Below, one piece after another: positions 1 to 12,512 of a stretch of 64,000 nt of DNA (positions are counted from its first letter, which is position 1; every line of letters starts with the position of its first letter). Made by a program: the position numbers and the translations under genes. The notes below the pieces were generated by a model. It was not told the origin of the DNA. It saw only the letters and a program-made list of their open reading frames with translations, and searched no databases. This DNA comes from Moringa oleifera (taxonomy: Eukaryota; Streptophyta; Magnoliopsida; Brassicales; Moringaceae): assembly GCA_021397835.1 (NCBI GenBank), contig JAJFZO010000230.1, forward strand, positions 3,404,001 through 3,468,000, written 5' to 3'.

Positions 1-263
1 TCTCGTATTTTCAATGAATTTCATGTTAAATTCTTTGGATTTGCTGTCGGATGACCATTAGAGAATTAGAGGTTCTAATAATTCTCTTTCAGCATTGATC
101 TTTATTGGCTATTCACTTAAGATCTCTCTAACAATTTTTTCTTGAATTTTTAAAAGTTTATGCTGTAGACAATTTCACTTATTCTGCTGGATGAATAATG
201 TATCTTGTGTTAGTTGACCACATAGTCATGCAGATTAAATTTTTTAGTATCTTTCACCACCAG

Positions 264-3200
264 ATTTTGGTATGATGGGTGAATTTAAACAAGAGTTCCG
301 TGATGGATTTATTGAGGCTTGTCTTCACCTTGTAAACCGTGATTTTGATGCGCTGGCAAAGGACTTTGTTGCTCTTGGGTATTTTGATCATCCATCTTCC
401 TTTCTTATATTCAAATACTGTCTTCACATTCCTAAGGTTGGTTAAATTACATAATTGCAGGCTTCTTCCGCCAACCGCTGAGAGGGAGGCTGTTACAAAG
501 GCTTTAACAGGTTGATTCATCCTCTCAACAGCTAGGGGTTCCAATTATCTGTATTTATAGGATTTGACATTCTTTTAAGTTACATTTACAGAGTCCTCAT
601 GACTGATCCTGGTCTCACAATTATCGTTTTTTTCTAGATGTTTTTCAAAATGCTGTTGCCAAAGGTGTCCGAAATATAAGCTTTGGAGACCTTCTAGGCA
701 ATTTGGGAACTACCATGTATGTTATCTTTTCTTGTCTCTTCTGTTTTGGCATCGCATCTGCAAGTATGGGTAATGGCCATTATTTAGAGTTACTTTGGTG
801 GTTGATTCAAGAGTTTGCTTAGATATGCTGCATGTTTTGCTTTTATTCTATGTGTGTCTACGACCTTTTCTTAACAACAGGACAAATGTGGAAATGAATG
901 AAGAAGACAGGAAATGAAGTGAAATATAAAGATAAAGCAATGAATGAGGCATGTATTCAAGTCCTTAATCTTTTGCTTTTGGTGCACCTGTGTGGCCTTT
1001 TGAACCGCTGACCAAGACGGTGAGGAACTACATACAATACCAGCCAGTGACTAGGAGCTAGGGGACCAATTATTTGTCCATGGCTATTGGGGTGATCTGT
1101 AATCTCAGTCAACATGATTTTACCCATCATGTATCTCCTTTAAACATTATTAACATCTGTTATTCTGATGTAGTTGCAAGTGAGGTGAGATCAATATGTT
1201 GTGATAGCCTAAGTTTCTTAAAGGAAAATAAAGAGAAATCTCTCAGGTTTTTTTTTTTCCTTTTTTTTTTTGGGGGGTGGGGGGGGGGGGTTCCTAAATC
1301 AAACAATTGTAATATTCTGATAAGATGCAAAACCAATTTGCTAGTTTTATTATAACGAAAAATCAAAGGATCTCCTATAACTCTATCACAAGCCTTGTGT
1401 TAAATCCCTAAAACCCTAATAGCACTAAACCGAACATTGAATGATCCAAAGTAACATAATGAGAGAAAGTTGAGAAGGCAAACAGACCCCTGACAAAATA
1501 CTGATACATTATGGTAGATAAATAACATGAAAAGAGTTTGAGCTAAAGTACTGTCAACAGCACTAATACAGTAGTCATAAAGTACTTTCTTTCAAGAAGG
1601 AAGTTAATTTTGTTGCATCATAATGTAGTTGCTGCTGTACTGATATTCCAGCTTTCTTGCTATTGTAGTTTATGGTTACAACAGTTTGCAAATAGTTTGT
1701 TAGATACTGTTCACCAGAGGGAAAAGCAAAAGTAACTTAGCTAAATCACAAAGTATCCTGTGGTTTGGCTGAAATAGTTCCTTTGTTTTAAGAAATTGCA
1801 GTTAAGTGATTCTATGTTCATAAGGGATAATACCATCAAAGAATCATGTTAGCAGCACAAAAAATGCAATAAAAACACTTTAAAGAAAAACAAAAATGCA
1901 ATAGGAACAGAAATATTCCTTATAATAAAAATAAATGTTCTTTCCTTTTTCTGGATACCTCTCTTGTGAAAGGGAGACTAGACCCATGAAAATGGGGCTT
2001 CTCTCATGTGAGAACAAACTATCCTTGTCTCTGTCTCTTTGTCTTCCTGTCTCTATCTCTCTCTCTCTCTCTTGCGGGTCTCTGTCACTACACACTTGCC
2101 TCTTCTTGGTTTGCTGCAAGAGCCACTGCTCCTGTGTTTGGTCAGCCTTGGGTATCTAAGAATTGCATTTTGTTTCTTGTTCAAAGAAAGAAATGAAATG
2201 GATGAAGTTCTTGGATGCCGATCAAATCATAAACATTGATTTGAAGAAAATGTAATGGAATGGGTATCTACAAATTGTATTTCCAACTGAATGTGTTAAA
2301 TTATGTGAATATGCAGGAAACCAACTTAGGAAGATAAATAATGCTGGCTTTTCCTTGATTAGAGAATTTCTTTTGTTTCCTTGAAGGTTATTTCTAACTT
2401 TTTGTATACAAATGAGTGTTTCCTTGAAAAAATTCAAGAAAAAAAAGGGTAGATATTCAGTTGAGTTTGCTTTGCTACCAGTTAGTAATTGAAATTTTTA
2501 ACAGGAATGGGGTACTCACTTTTTAGATAATTGCTTTAACAAAACTTGGAAATAAGTCCTCTGGTGTTTGGTATCTGCACAAAGCTGAGCAACTATAATA
2601 TTCTGTGGTCACTTGCATCACTGTGTCTATAACACATCTCAACCATAGGTATTTTGTATCTTTTCTCGTTGGCATCTATATCAATAGAAGATTGCCAACC
2701 AACTGTCCGGAAGAAATTAACGATTATCAGTGCAGGAAAAAGCTGAACTTGACAGGAAAGTTCTAAAATATTGGTGGATTTCTTCCTTTCAAGTTGCATG
2801 TGTGTGCAGTTCATGTATCTGTGATGCTCTCCATTTCTTAACTGATCTTAACTGATTTGACAATTTGTTTCCAGGTACAAGTTCAAATTTCAAATACCAT
2901 CATACTTTTCTCTTGTAATTCGGAGGTAAATATGCATTTTACAAGCAGTATAATGGGCTACTTGCAGTCTATTATTTGTTTATGATATTTGAGAATTGTA
3001 TACAGTTTTCTATGTTTATCATAGTTAAGGATAATTACAAATAAAATGCATAAGACCTGAGAATTTCTAAAATAAAACAATGTGAACTTCCTTCAATCTA
3101 CATCAACTAAAAGCTGAAGGAAACAGTCTGTAAATCTGACATGGGGACATCTTATGAGCAAGCAATACGCTTTGGTATCTGTCCCATATCAAGAGAAAGA

Positions 3201-6200
3201 AGGAACCTTATTATTTCCGCTGCATATGGCCTCTTAGTCCAACCTTAGATGTCAATCAAGTTATCAGGCATTATGACCTTTAACTAGCCCCTTAAAAACA
3301 TGTCAAGTGCCTTTCTCCTTCAACTTTTTTTTCTAGAAATAGATGGAAGTTTTCCATCACATTCTTCTTAGAACCTCATGCTTTTATGTGTTTGAAGTGA
3401 AACCCGAGAATCATTTTCATAGTTGGCATTCTATGGTTTTATTTGTTACTGATTGGTTACTGATCAAGTCCAGGTTCTTGTATGATCACTCATAATATCT
3501 GCTTAAATTCTTGCACTCTTATTTCTGTCTCTCAGTCTTGCTGTGCTAGAGGGAATTGCGATCAGAGTTAACCCAAATTACAAAGTTTTGGGTAGTACTT
3601 ATCCTTGGATTGCTAGAAAGGTACTAACTGACAGCTCACCACAACTGAAGTCTTCTTTACAAGCTCTTCTCTATAAGGTAAATCTGGAAACTTCCTTTAC
3701 TGGTCTAGGCATGTTCTTGTGCTATATTCTTTAATAGTTTTATGTACACATCATTATATCAGTTTCCTGACTCCGAGATCACATCTTACTAGGAAGGTGT
3801 TTTCAGAATTGATCGTCTGGAGTCTTTACTTACAGAGGTGAGTTATACAATGATTAAGAAATGTGATGGCTAATTTTGTAACTATAAAGCTCTGTATTTT
3901 CCTCTAAATATGCTGCAGTTATATTTATAAATGGACTCTTAATTAAATGAAAAAATGGCATCTCCACTTTGGCTGCAAATCTGCAATAATTACTTCTAAT
4001 AACAGGTACTGTTGTAGTTCTGAATCAATAATCAAGTCCCTTTAAGATTAAAGAGAACAATATTTGCACATAACAATTAAGAAGTTGTTGGGCCTTTCTT
4101 TATCATAGTTCTCAAGTGTACCATTTTGCTTGCCTTACTTCGTCTGTATGGTAAAGTGGAGATGCCGCTTTTTCTATATTTAGCATTAGCAGAAATTAGG
4201 GGAAAAGGTAGAAAGCAATATTACCAGCATACCCAACCAAAATCCTGTATCAATTTCATTTTTGTTCAATTTTATTTCATTCAATATCTGGTTAGTGTTA
4301 GCTTTTCTTAACTTTTGGTAACTTAAATATTTATGACAGTCCTTACGTGCTGGAACTGAGAGATCATTGTCTGAAAAACAAGTGGAAGACACAGATTCCC
4401 GGGTGGTTATCAAGCAAGTCCTTTCTTTCACATTAACTGAGAAGGTGTTCTGAAATTACATCTGGACGTCTACAATTCCTGATGCAAGTCATGAGACTAG
4501 CTTTTTCATTAAATTTTCTTATTTGAAATTTCACAGGGTGCCTTCGTGAGGGAACTCCTTCTTCAGGAATTTGCTAAGGTTGGTTTTCCATTTGTGCTAT
4601 CTCTGCCTTGACTCACTTCCCATAGTGAATCAATACTCATCAATTTGGGATACTTGTACAGAAAGCTGAGACAATTGTTTTACTATTTTATTATGTTAAC
4701 CTCTTCTATACCAACCTATGCTTTTTCTTTTTCTATTTTGATAAGATATACCCACCTGTAGTTTATCTCTGTTGTGACACATTCAATTAATTACTTGTTA
4801 GGAGGGCTGTAAGGGTGTGTGCTTTTTTATTTGTAGGATTGAACATAGTTGAAACATAAACCAATTATATAATGTACAGCTCTATTCAATCATATGTTTT
4901 ACTTGATTATCTAATCCAGACATTTTAATTAAATGAAACTTTTGTATATCATCTTTCTCCCCATGAATGTAGGGCCTGGATGCACTTGGGTTAGCAACTC
5001 TGGATTCATTATCAGCAAGTATACCTTTCACTGGTTCACTTTCAGCTTCTTCAATGACTGAGGAAGATGTGATCAACTTAAGAACCTTGCATCGGCTAAT
5101 GTCATTGCTGTCAGGGTTCCACAAAAATGAAAGCCTTGGGACAGTAAGAAAACACCTTTTAACAGACTCATGCAGGAGTAAATTTATCTTAAACCATACA
5201 GTTCCAATCAACTAAAGAAGCATGATTTTGGCGATATATAGTATGCTGTTTGTTTATTGTATTTCCTTTCTTTAAAATTTACTGACAGTTTAATAAAGAA
5301 ATGATGACAATGTCATCTTATATAATTCCCTGGGGAAAGGGGAGGGGGACAAGGAAGAGGAAAAAGAAAAATAAATATTTTACTTAAATATGAAAAAGGA
5401 TTGTATTATTTTGGTGAGAGTGTTGCTTGTGTTACAAGCTGAAGGAAAATCATTGATGTATTTGTTATTTTATGATCTCTGGTCAGTGATTATGCATTTC
5501 TGCTTTCAAACTCGGAATGATTCTTTGCAATTCATATTGAACTGTGATGAGGCTAGCGGAGCCTCTTGTCCTGTAGCTAGATATATTTGTACCTGGGTTG
5601 CCTCCCTTGGTGCTCTTATACATATGGTTCTTTCACCTACAAAGAAAAAAGGTTGTCTGGATAGTGCTCTTGTAGTGTTGTCACATATTTTTGGTACATT
5701 TGTATTATGTTTAATGGATAACTAAAGCCTATCTAGATCACATAATCTGGTGTAAACAGCACACTACTAATTTTGTGTAGTTCATCATAGAAATAGCATG
5801 TGTTTCACCTGATAAATGATACAGTTCAAGTTATCTGGAAAATAATCATATGGTTTTGCTTTAAAACCCAGGCTTTGACTTAAGCCTAGGCTAGTTGTTT
5901 TTTTTTTTTAATCACTATATATATAGTTTTTATCCTCCTCCAAATTTTTAGGTGTTTCTTCTTTTAAGGAAAAAGGAGTGAGTGGGTTTAGGAACACTTA
6001 AAGAACTGGCACTTGGCAAAATTAAATGATTTTCTTTTTCAATATTGTTCCATTGCTTCTCAGCTACTGGTTAAAAGAGAATCTTCTAACTATCTTGTTT
6101 CACGCATTTGTCGAATCTCAATCTCCATCTCATCTTTACAAGGGCACAGATTCCATAAGGCCAAATACATTATGTCTATCCTTTCTGTGTAGCAATCTAG

Positions 6201-8086
6201 ATGGATTTACTTTATTCATCGCTTTTCTTTTGGATGAGATGTTACTTAACCAATATCATCCAAACATGTTTGTGGATTTTATCAGCTACCTGTATAAACA
6301 AATGAGTGGAGTGCAGTCTCACTTAATGGCTTATTTCTTTATGGCAGTTGTCTTTATATTAAATTTGCTATGTGTATCTTGTAGGAAGGCAAATTTATTA
6401 GCCCATATCAGGATCAAAAAACTCTCTCAAGGGAAGCATCACTTGTCCTTTATCAACTTGCACCTGCTCGGGAGATACTACCCATCCTTTCTGTTATCCC
6501 AGAGGTAAAAAAAAAAAAGTATATTGCATATCTAACAATGTATGTTCAACCCATAATTTTTGCTTTTTGAACCTCTAGACACCTGGGCTTTGCACCCATA
6601 ACTTTCTGTCCATTAAAATCATAAATTTCTCAACATAACAATGGTTATAGTTTGATGCCATTCAAACTCCTGTTAATTGCCTGGCACTCACCTTTTCTTG
6701 TATTCTTAACATTGTACACTGTCCTCTGCCATATGAACCTTGAAGTCATGATTCCATAACCCTATTTCCCCAAATTGGCATATCTAAGAAAGTTTTATAT
6801 GTTGTCTATCAGTTTTATACCTTTTTGTAGAGCAATAAAACTTGTTATGTTTCATTGAACTTAGATATATACAGTAGAGTTTGACCTTTAGGCTTGGATA
6901 AATAACACTGACATCCCTGAAGTTGGCGCATGATTACAACTAAAGTCTCTACTCATAAAACTATGCATCCATCATTTCATGAATATATTTTGGGAAATGT
7001 CAAATTGAAAATTTTATGCTAAGTAAAAGATGTTCTTAAATAATTCAGATTTCTGTTTCTACATTAGTAACATCAAACTTGAAACTCATTCCCGTAGCTT
7101 TTCTATCTAGAAAAGAATATTCTGATATTACTATCTACCACATTGTCAAATATACAGAACGTAAATTATTCTGAAAATAATCATACCAGAAATGCATAAT
7201 CAAATTGTAAACCAGGTAAGTCGTAACACCTATCTAATTGCATCTGGATTGTTGTGATTTCAATTCGGAGTTTTGGAAGTAATACCTTTATATTTGGGCC
7301 TGACGGAAATGATATATATAATAGTAAAAAGTGGCAAATGATAAATTCTGATTAATTTTATAGTTTTGGATAAAATTTTGGCACTGTATTTGGATTTCAT
7401 GTTCGATTTCTTTAGCTGATAGAATCAGAGACTGGTGAGGAGGGATGATGGTGATAACGATATAGCAAGTGATGACGTGTTAAAAACTTAAATGGTTCCA
7501 CATCAATATTCTCATAATAACTCTGTTAAGAGTTTGGCAGATTTCTAACACTATAAATGGCTATAATATTTTAACTGAATTTGGGGAGAGGTGTCACTTT
7601 GAAAAAAGTTTTTGATTGAATCATAAGTGTTAAACAAAGCTGAGGGACATTATGTTATAAATTGAGTCTTATTTCATTAATCTATAGCTGTTTTCAAAGT
7701 CTTTAATTTTCATGTTGTTTCTAAAAGTCTAACATTGGGGAAAAGCTTTATAATTAAAAAATGATTGAGTTTAAAACCCGATCGTCTACGACAATATGTG
7801 GTACTTTTTTAGAGATGCATGTTCTGGAAGGTGCGAGGGAGCTTTTAGACTTTCAGGAACTTTTCGGGGTGTAATTTTTGGTAGCTATCATTATAAAGTA
7901 ATACATGTTGCATATTAATCAAATAAAAGGCCGATCAAAATTGTCTTCTATGGTATTGAATATTTATAGGATTTTTTAGCGATTTGGTAAACTCATTTTG
8001 GTGGCAATGATTACCTGACTGTTTGTCAAAACGTAGTCTCTTCTAATGAATCTAGATGTGGTCTTTATACTTCCATTCCTGTTTTT

Positions 8087-8125
<39 letters not shown>

Positions 8126-8500
8126 TTTCTCATGAATCATTGAATTTTCACTAGTATGCAAGTAGTAACACTGGAATCTGATATTGTCACTCCTTTATGA
8201 GATGTCCATTTTTAAGTTACTGTGTCCCCTAGTATTCCAACATTCGGCTTAATGAAATGATAAATTCTTAAGTAAAACTAATGTGCATTGACATGATATC
8301 CCTAGAAAACTACATTCATTAACTTGTGGTAGTGTCTACCTGTATCTGGGAACTCAACGGTCCTTTTTAGCTGATTAAACTTTTTCCTGTGGCAGCTCCC
8401 ACCAGAACTGCAGCAGCAGTTGCTTCAGTTGCCAGCTGATCTAGTTGGAAGGTTAATCTCCCGTGCTGCTGCTAGGACTATACGGAGAATGTTTCTGTGA
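264..8500 (+). CDS. ABC1/aarF-domain atypical kinase, plastid type (3' part, 5' exons outside window)
   Basis: This is the C-terminal part of a plant ABC1K (ADCK/UbiB-like) atypical kinase; plant members mostly act in plastids on prenyl-lipid metabolism. Exons read in phase at 264-378, 461-510, 638-716, 2875-2925, 3536-3677, 3793-3837, 4340-4444, 4537-4578, 4973-5143, 6385-6504 and 8396-8500 (stop TGA). The first exon opens in the metal-binding DFG motif (DFGMMGEFKQEFRDG) of the ABC1 domain. Later exons encode family-typical text such as NYKVLGSTYPWIARK and FRIDRLESLL. The last exon ends in a basic helix, AARTIRRMF. The KxGQ and Ala-rich-loop exons lie upstream of the window. A short 33-nt exon at about 6064-6096 is possible but unproven. 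The family call is firm; an ABC1K6-like subgroup is only a guess. About 342 codons are visible. Confidence 0.88.
1249..1290 (+). repeat. T-run followed by G-run in ABC1K intron
   Basis: A stretch of about 20 T is followed by a G6-T-G11 run inside the third visible intron of the ABC1K gene. The G tract could form a quadruplex, or its length could be an assembly artefact. Confidence 0.7.
8090..8122. repeat. (TA)n microsatellite
   Basis: An uninterrupted TA dinucleotide run of about 16 units lies in the last intron of the ABC1K gene. It generates spurious Tyr-Ile reading frames on both strands. Confidence 0.9.
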
Positions 8501-10260
8501 CATCTGAAAGGGAACTTCAGAGCAAGTATGTGGACTTAGCTAGTATTTTTCCTATTTTTCTCCACTGGGTTGCCGCTCAAACTTCAATAAACAAGTAGGA
8601 TTTGTAAATTGCTTGGAGGAGCTCCTTGGAATTCTCCTACCATAAAAATTACAAAAACTATAGCATAAAAGATTGGCAGAGACACACATGGCTATACCTC
8701 TTATCCCTTTTCCATTGAAGGATTGATTCTTCCCAGTATCTTTAGATATCTCTCTCAGCTGACCACTTTGTCTGGTGTAGCACAAAATGGGAAATGGTAG
8801 GATGCTTTTTGCTTTGTTTTCATCCTTGAAATTGAAAATATTAATTTATACCTGGAAAGATTTGTATACATTACATTTGTTTGAAATTAAAAGCCATTTG
8901 GTTTACATATCATCATCCCTTTTTGTGATAGAAAATTGATTTTGATGATAGTCTTTGTCTGATTATCATGAACACAATGTGCTTCAATGGGTATATTTCC
9001 AGTGAAAATGGAAGTCAGATCAACAGACAGAAATTTGAGACCCCTTTCTTTGTTTTTACCTTACAATACACAGAGAGAGAGAGAGAGAGAGAGGGAGAGC
9101 TGTGCATTTCAATGCCAGTTGGTATACATATTACATTTTTTATTTGCATCAAAGCACAATAAAAAGCCATGCAAAATAGTTCAATGCAAGAAAAATCCTT
9201 GGTTTAGAAAACTTCAAATTTCAGAACTTCTGATGTGTATACAAATAATCCATTCTGATTAAGGATGTTAAAATTCTCCTTAGGACCAGATGAAGAAACT
9301 TAAATGGAGATGGAGTCTGACTCAGAAGAATTCCAATGGTTCTTAATCAGGAGTAAGGTGGAGTGGGAACTGTATTTCCTATCCATCCATCTCCTTACCT
9401 CACTTTAATTTTTAATATTTTATTTGTGTATGTATATATAGCAAATTCAAACTTAAATTAAATTAAAGTTCAATCCAAATAAATAGTCTTGTTTTGTTTT
9501 TTTTTTAATTTCTTAATAAAGATTTAATGTTTCTATTGTATGAATTTGATGCTATATTATATAAAAAAATTCATGCTATTATAATTTTGTATGAAAATAC
9601 AGTGATAATGTATTGTAAATTTTAATAAAATTAAACAGGTGAATTAAAATGAAAAATTTTCGCTTATCCATCTAGATAGTCAAACATTACGGAGATGAAA
9701 GATTTTATCTTTCGTCCATGATTTATCCTTTTGGACTCTGAGATTTTCTGCTCTTATTTTGCATAATTTACATCTTCTGATTAATTTTTTAATAAAAATA
9801 TTTTGATTATTATTACAAATATAAAAGAGAAATAGATATATATATATACTTTTAAATAAATTGAAAAAAAATTTAAAAATGATTAAAAAATTTTTAAAAA
9901 TGATTGAAGGATAATTTTTGAAGCCTTTTCAACTATCAATTTTGTGAAAATCGTAAAGTAATGATTTGATTGTTTTAATATATTTTTTATTTTTCAAGAA
10001 AATATCTTCATATAAATAAAAATACTATCACACAAATAATTTTGAAAAATTTATTAAATAATCAGTCTTAAAACATGATGAAAAACAACAAAATTTTGTA
10101 AATGACAATGCATTATAGTATGCAGTCTTATGGGTTGAAAAGGCTTTTCTTGGCTCTCTTTTTTACGAGATGATAGGATGAAATTAGGGATACATATAAG
10201 TCTAAAACATGACGAGATGCCTTTTATTCCTTGATACTTGTACTTTCCCATTTATGATTT
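8501..10260. other. 3' flank of ABC1K gene, no gene seen
   Basis: The 3' UTR and AT-rich intergenic DNA lie here. A (GA)n run sits near 9069-9094. No reading frame shows codon structure or a recognisable motif. Confidence 0.6.
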
Positions 10261-10407
10261 ATAGATTGTGCTCTAACTTATGCGACTAGGAGTATTGAGC
10301 GAATCTGTATGGATGGAAAATTTGTAGAACCTACTGAATGCTCTAGTGAAGCCACCCCTGATTCACAGACAGATAACCATCTTTCTCAACAACCTGATAG
10401 TATAGAG
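10261..10407 (+). pseudogene. Orphan exon-like segment, unidentified
   Basis: A stop-free stretch of about 49 codons is flanked by a plausible acceptor (TTTATAG) and donor (GAG then GTATTT). Its translation includes YATRSIERICMDGKFVEP and a polar tail ending QQPDSIE. I do not recognise the protein, and no neighbouring exon continues it. It may be an exon left by rearrangement between the ABC1K gene and the ASG1-like array, or a chance open stretch. Confidence 0.3.
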
Positions 10408-10606
10408 GTATTTTTATTTACTTCTAAAGATATAAGTATCATCATAGGTGCTTTTCGTTTTAAATAATACTAGAAAAAAATACAAATTTATTTCGTTTTA
10501 TAGCAACATGTGTATGGAATACTTCCCAAAATCATGAAACTCTAGAAATGTGAATATCATCATAAGAAAGTATTATGCATTACGAATGATCTCTAAAGAA
10601 TTTTGT

Positions 10607-10880
10607 ACCAACGACGGACTTCACTACAGAGCGAGCTGCTTATTACAAGTATCCACCATGTTTGTTTTTTATAACAAGTTCTCTGGGTCAAGTCTCATGT
10701 TTTTGCTTCAATGCCTTTATCAAATATATATTTTTATAATTTTTGTAGATTTGGACTAAAATTATGTTTGGTAGCAGATAATCTTCAAATCTTCATCAAC
10801 AATTAAATTTATTTAAAAATTAATTATTTATAAACCCACTTATACTTTTTTCTATTTTTTAATAAAAAAACATATTATTT
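10607..10880 (+). pseudogene. Relic copy 0 of the ASG1-like tandem gene
   Basis: Bases 10607-10715 align along their length with the end of exon 4 and start of intron 4 of copy 1 (from about 13806). Shared words include GGACTTCACT, AGTTCTCT, GTCAAGTCTC and GCTTCAATGCC. Bases 10741-10880 then align with the 3' flank of copy 2 (from about 19470; shared word GTAGATTTGGACT). Everything between these two parts of the gene is missing. This is a heavily decayed, internally deleted fourth member of the array. It cannot encode a product. Confidence 0.75.
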
Positions 10881-12512
10881 GATGCCAGTAACGTAATCAA
10901 ACTCAATCCTTTTTTTTTCCTCTTTTGTGTCGTTAATTACTATAATGTTTAATTCATAATATATTATTGATATTATTTTTTATTAACAATTTAAAATTTT
11001 TATTTAAAATATATAATTAAAATTTATTTTTTAAAAGAATTAGTATTGATACATACTCTCTTTACAAAAATAAATGATAACATGTTAAAAAATAGAAAAC
11101 AAAATTGAGGCGTAAAAGTTATATATTCCTGATATCACAATTTACGTATCTTATTTATATAAATAGATGACCAAAGCTAACCTATATATAAAAAGATGTA
11201 TAAAATAATATTAGTAACTATAATTACTCTTATTGAGATCCATAAAGTAAAACGATTAATATTTTAATAATAATTTAATTTAATAATTTTTTAAATTTTA
11301 ACTTAATGACTATCTTATGGAAAATTTTTAATTTTTATATTAGAACTCCACTAACATTAAAATTAATTCTATCAAATATTAATTATATATGTATATATAT
11401 TTAAAAAATTGAATGGATAAATTAAAGAATGAATCCTAATTTAAGAATATGAATAAAAAATTAAAAATTGAAGAAATATATGCATATATTTAATTCATTT
11501 GTTAATTTTGTTAGGCCAATTTTTCTCTCATATATATAAAATTTATTTTATAATATATCAAATCAATTTTTTATTTCATTATTTTTTGTATATGTTCTTG
11601 AATTTATATTTTTATAATTATAGATGAACAATTTTGTTATTTTTAATTTAATAATAATGTCAATTAATAGTTTTTTGAAGTTGATTTAATGATAATTTTA
11701 TCAAAAAATTTTGCTTGTAACTCTATATATTATGATTAAATTCTATAACGTATTAATTTTTTCTTATATCTTATAAATATTCTTCAATTATTTGTAAATT
11801 AAATAAATAAATAAAAAGCATACGTATCAGTCGGATTATATTAGAACTCTACTAAGATTAAAATTTCATCAAATATTAATTATATGTATCAAAATAAAGA
11901 AACTTAATAGATAAATTAAAGAATGAATCCTTAATTTAAGAATATAAATAAAAAATGAAAAATTAAAGAAATATATGCATATATTTAATTCATTCTCTAA
12001 CTTATTAGGCCAATTTTTTTACTTTAATATTTTTCTCACATATATGTAATTTATCTTATAATATATCAGATCAATTTTTTTTATTTCATTATTTTTTTAT
12101 GTATGTTTTTGAATTTATACTTTTATAATTACAAATGAACAATTTTTTATTTTAATTTAATGATAATACTATTTAACAGTTTTTTAAAGTTAATTTAATG
12201 ATAATTTTATTATTAACTTGTAAATCTATATGATTAAATTCTATAAAGTATTATTATTTTTATATCTTATAAATATTCTTGAATTATTTGTAAATTAAAT
12301 AAATAAATGAAAGGTATACCTATCAATAATATTTGCAACCTTCCAATCCCTTTATCACCTTTGGCCAGAGTCCACTCAAAAAGGACACCTTATATAAATC
12401 CCATAAACCATCTTTTTATCAAAACATGCATACATTTATTTTTCATATTCTCTTCTTTTTTCTTATATATTCTTTTGCTTTTTCTTTTAGATAGAATAAC
12501 AAGAGGGCCATC
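10881..12512. repeat. AT-rich upstream flank with two tandem copies of a ~470-bp unit
   Basis: Two successive related segments, about 11335-11820 and 11845-12305, share an ordered set of words (ATTAGAACTC, ATCAAATATTAATTATAT, AGAATGAATCCT, TTAGGCCAA, TGTAAATTAAATAAATAAAT). One copy of the same unit precedes ASG1-like copy 2 (about 16087-16562), and a diverged one precedes copy 3 (about 19760-20215). It is therefore part of the duplicated segment. No gene is seen in it. Confidence 0.75.

Noticed and set aside
6026..6508. 160-residue open frame on the + strand
   Set aside because: It runs through an intron and reads the true ABC1K exon 6385-6504 in the wrong frame.
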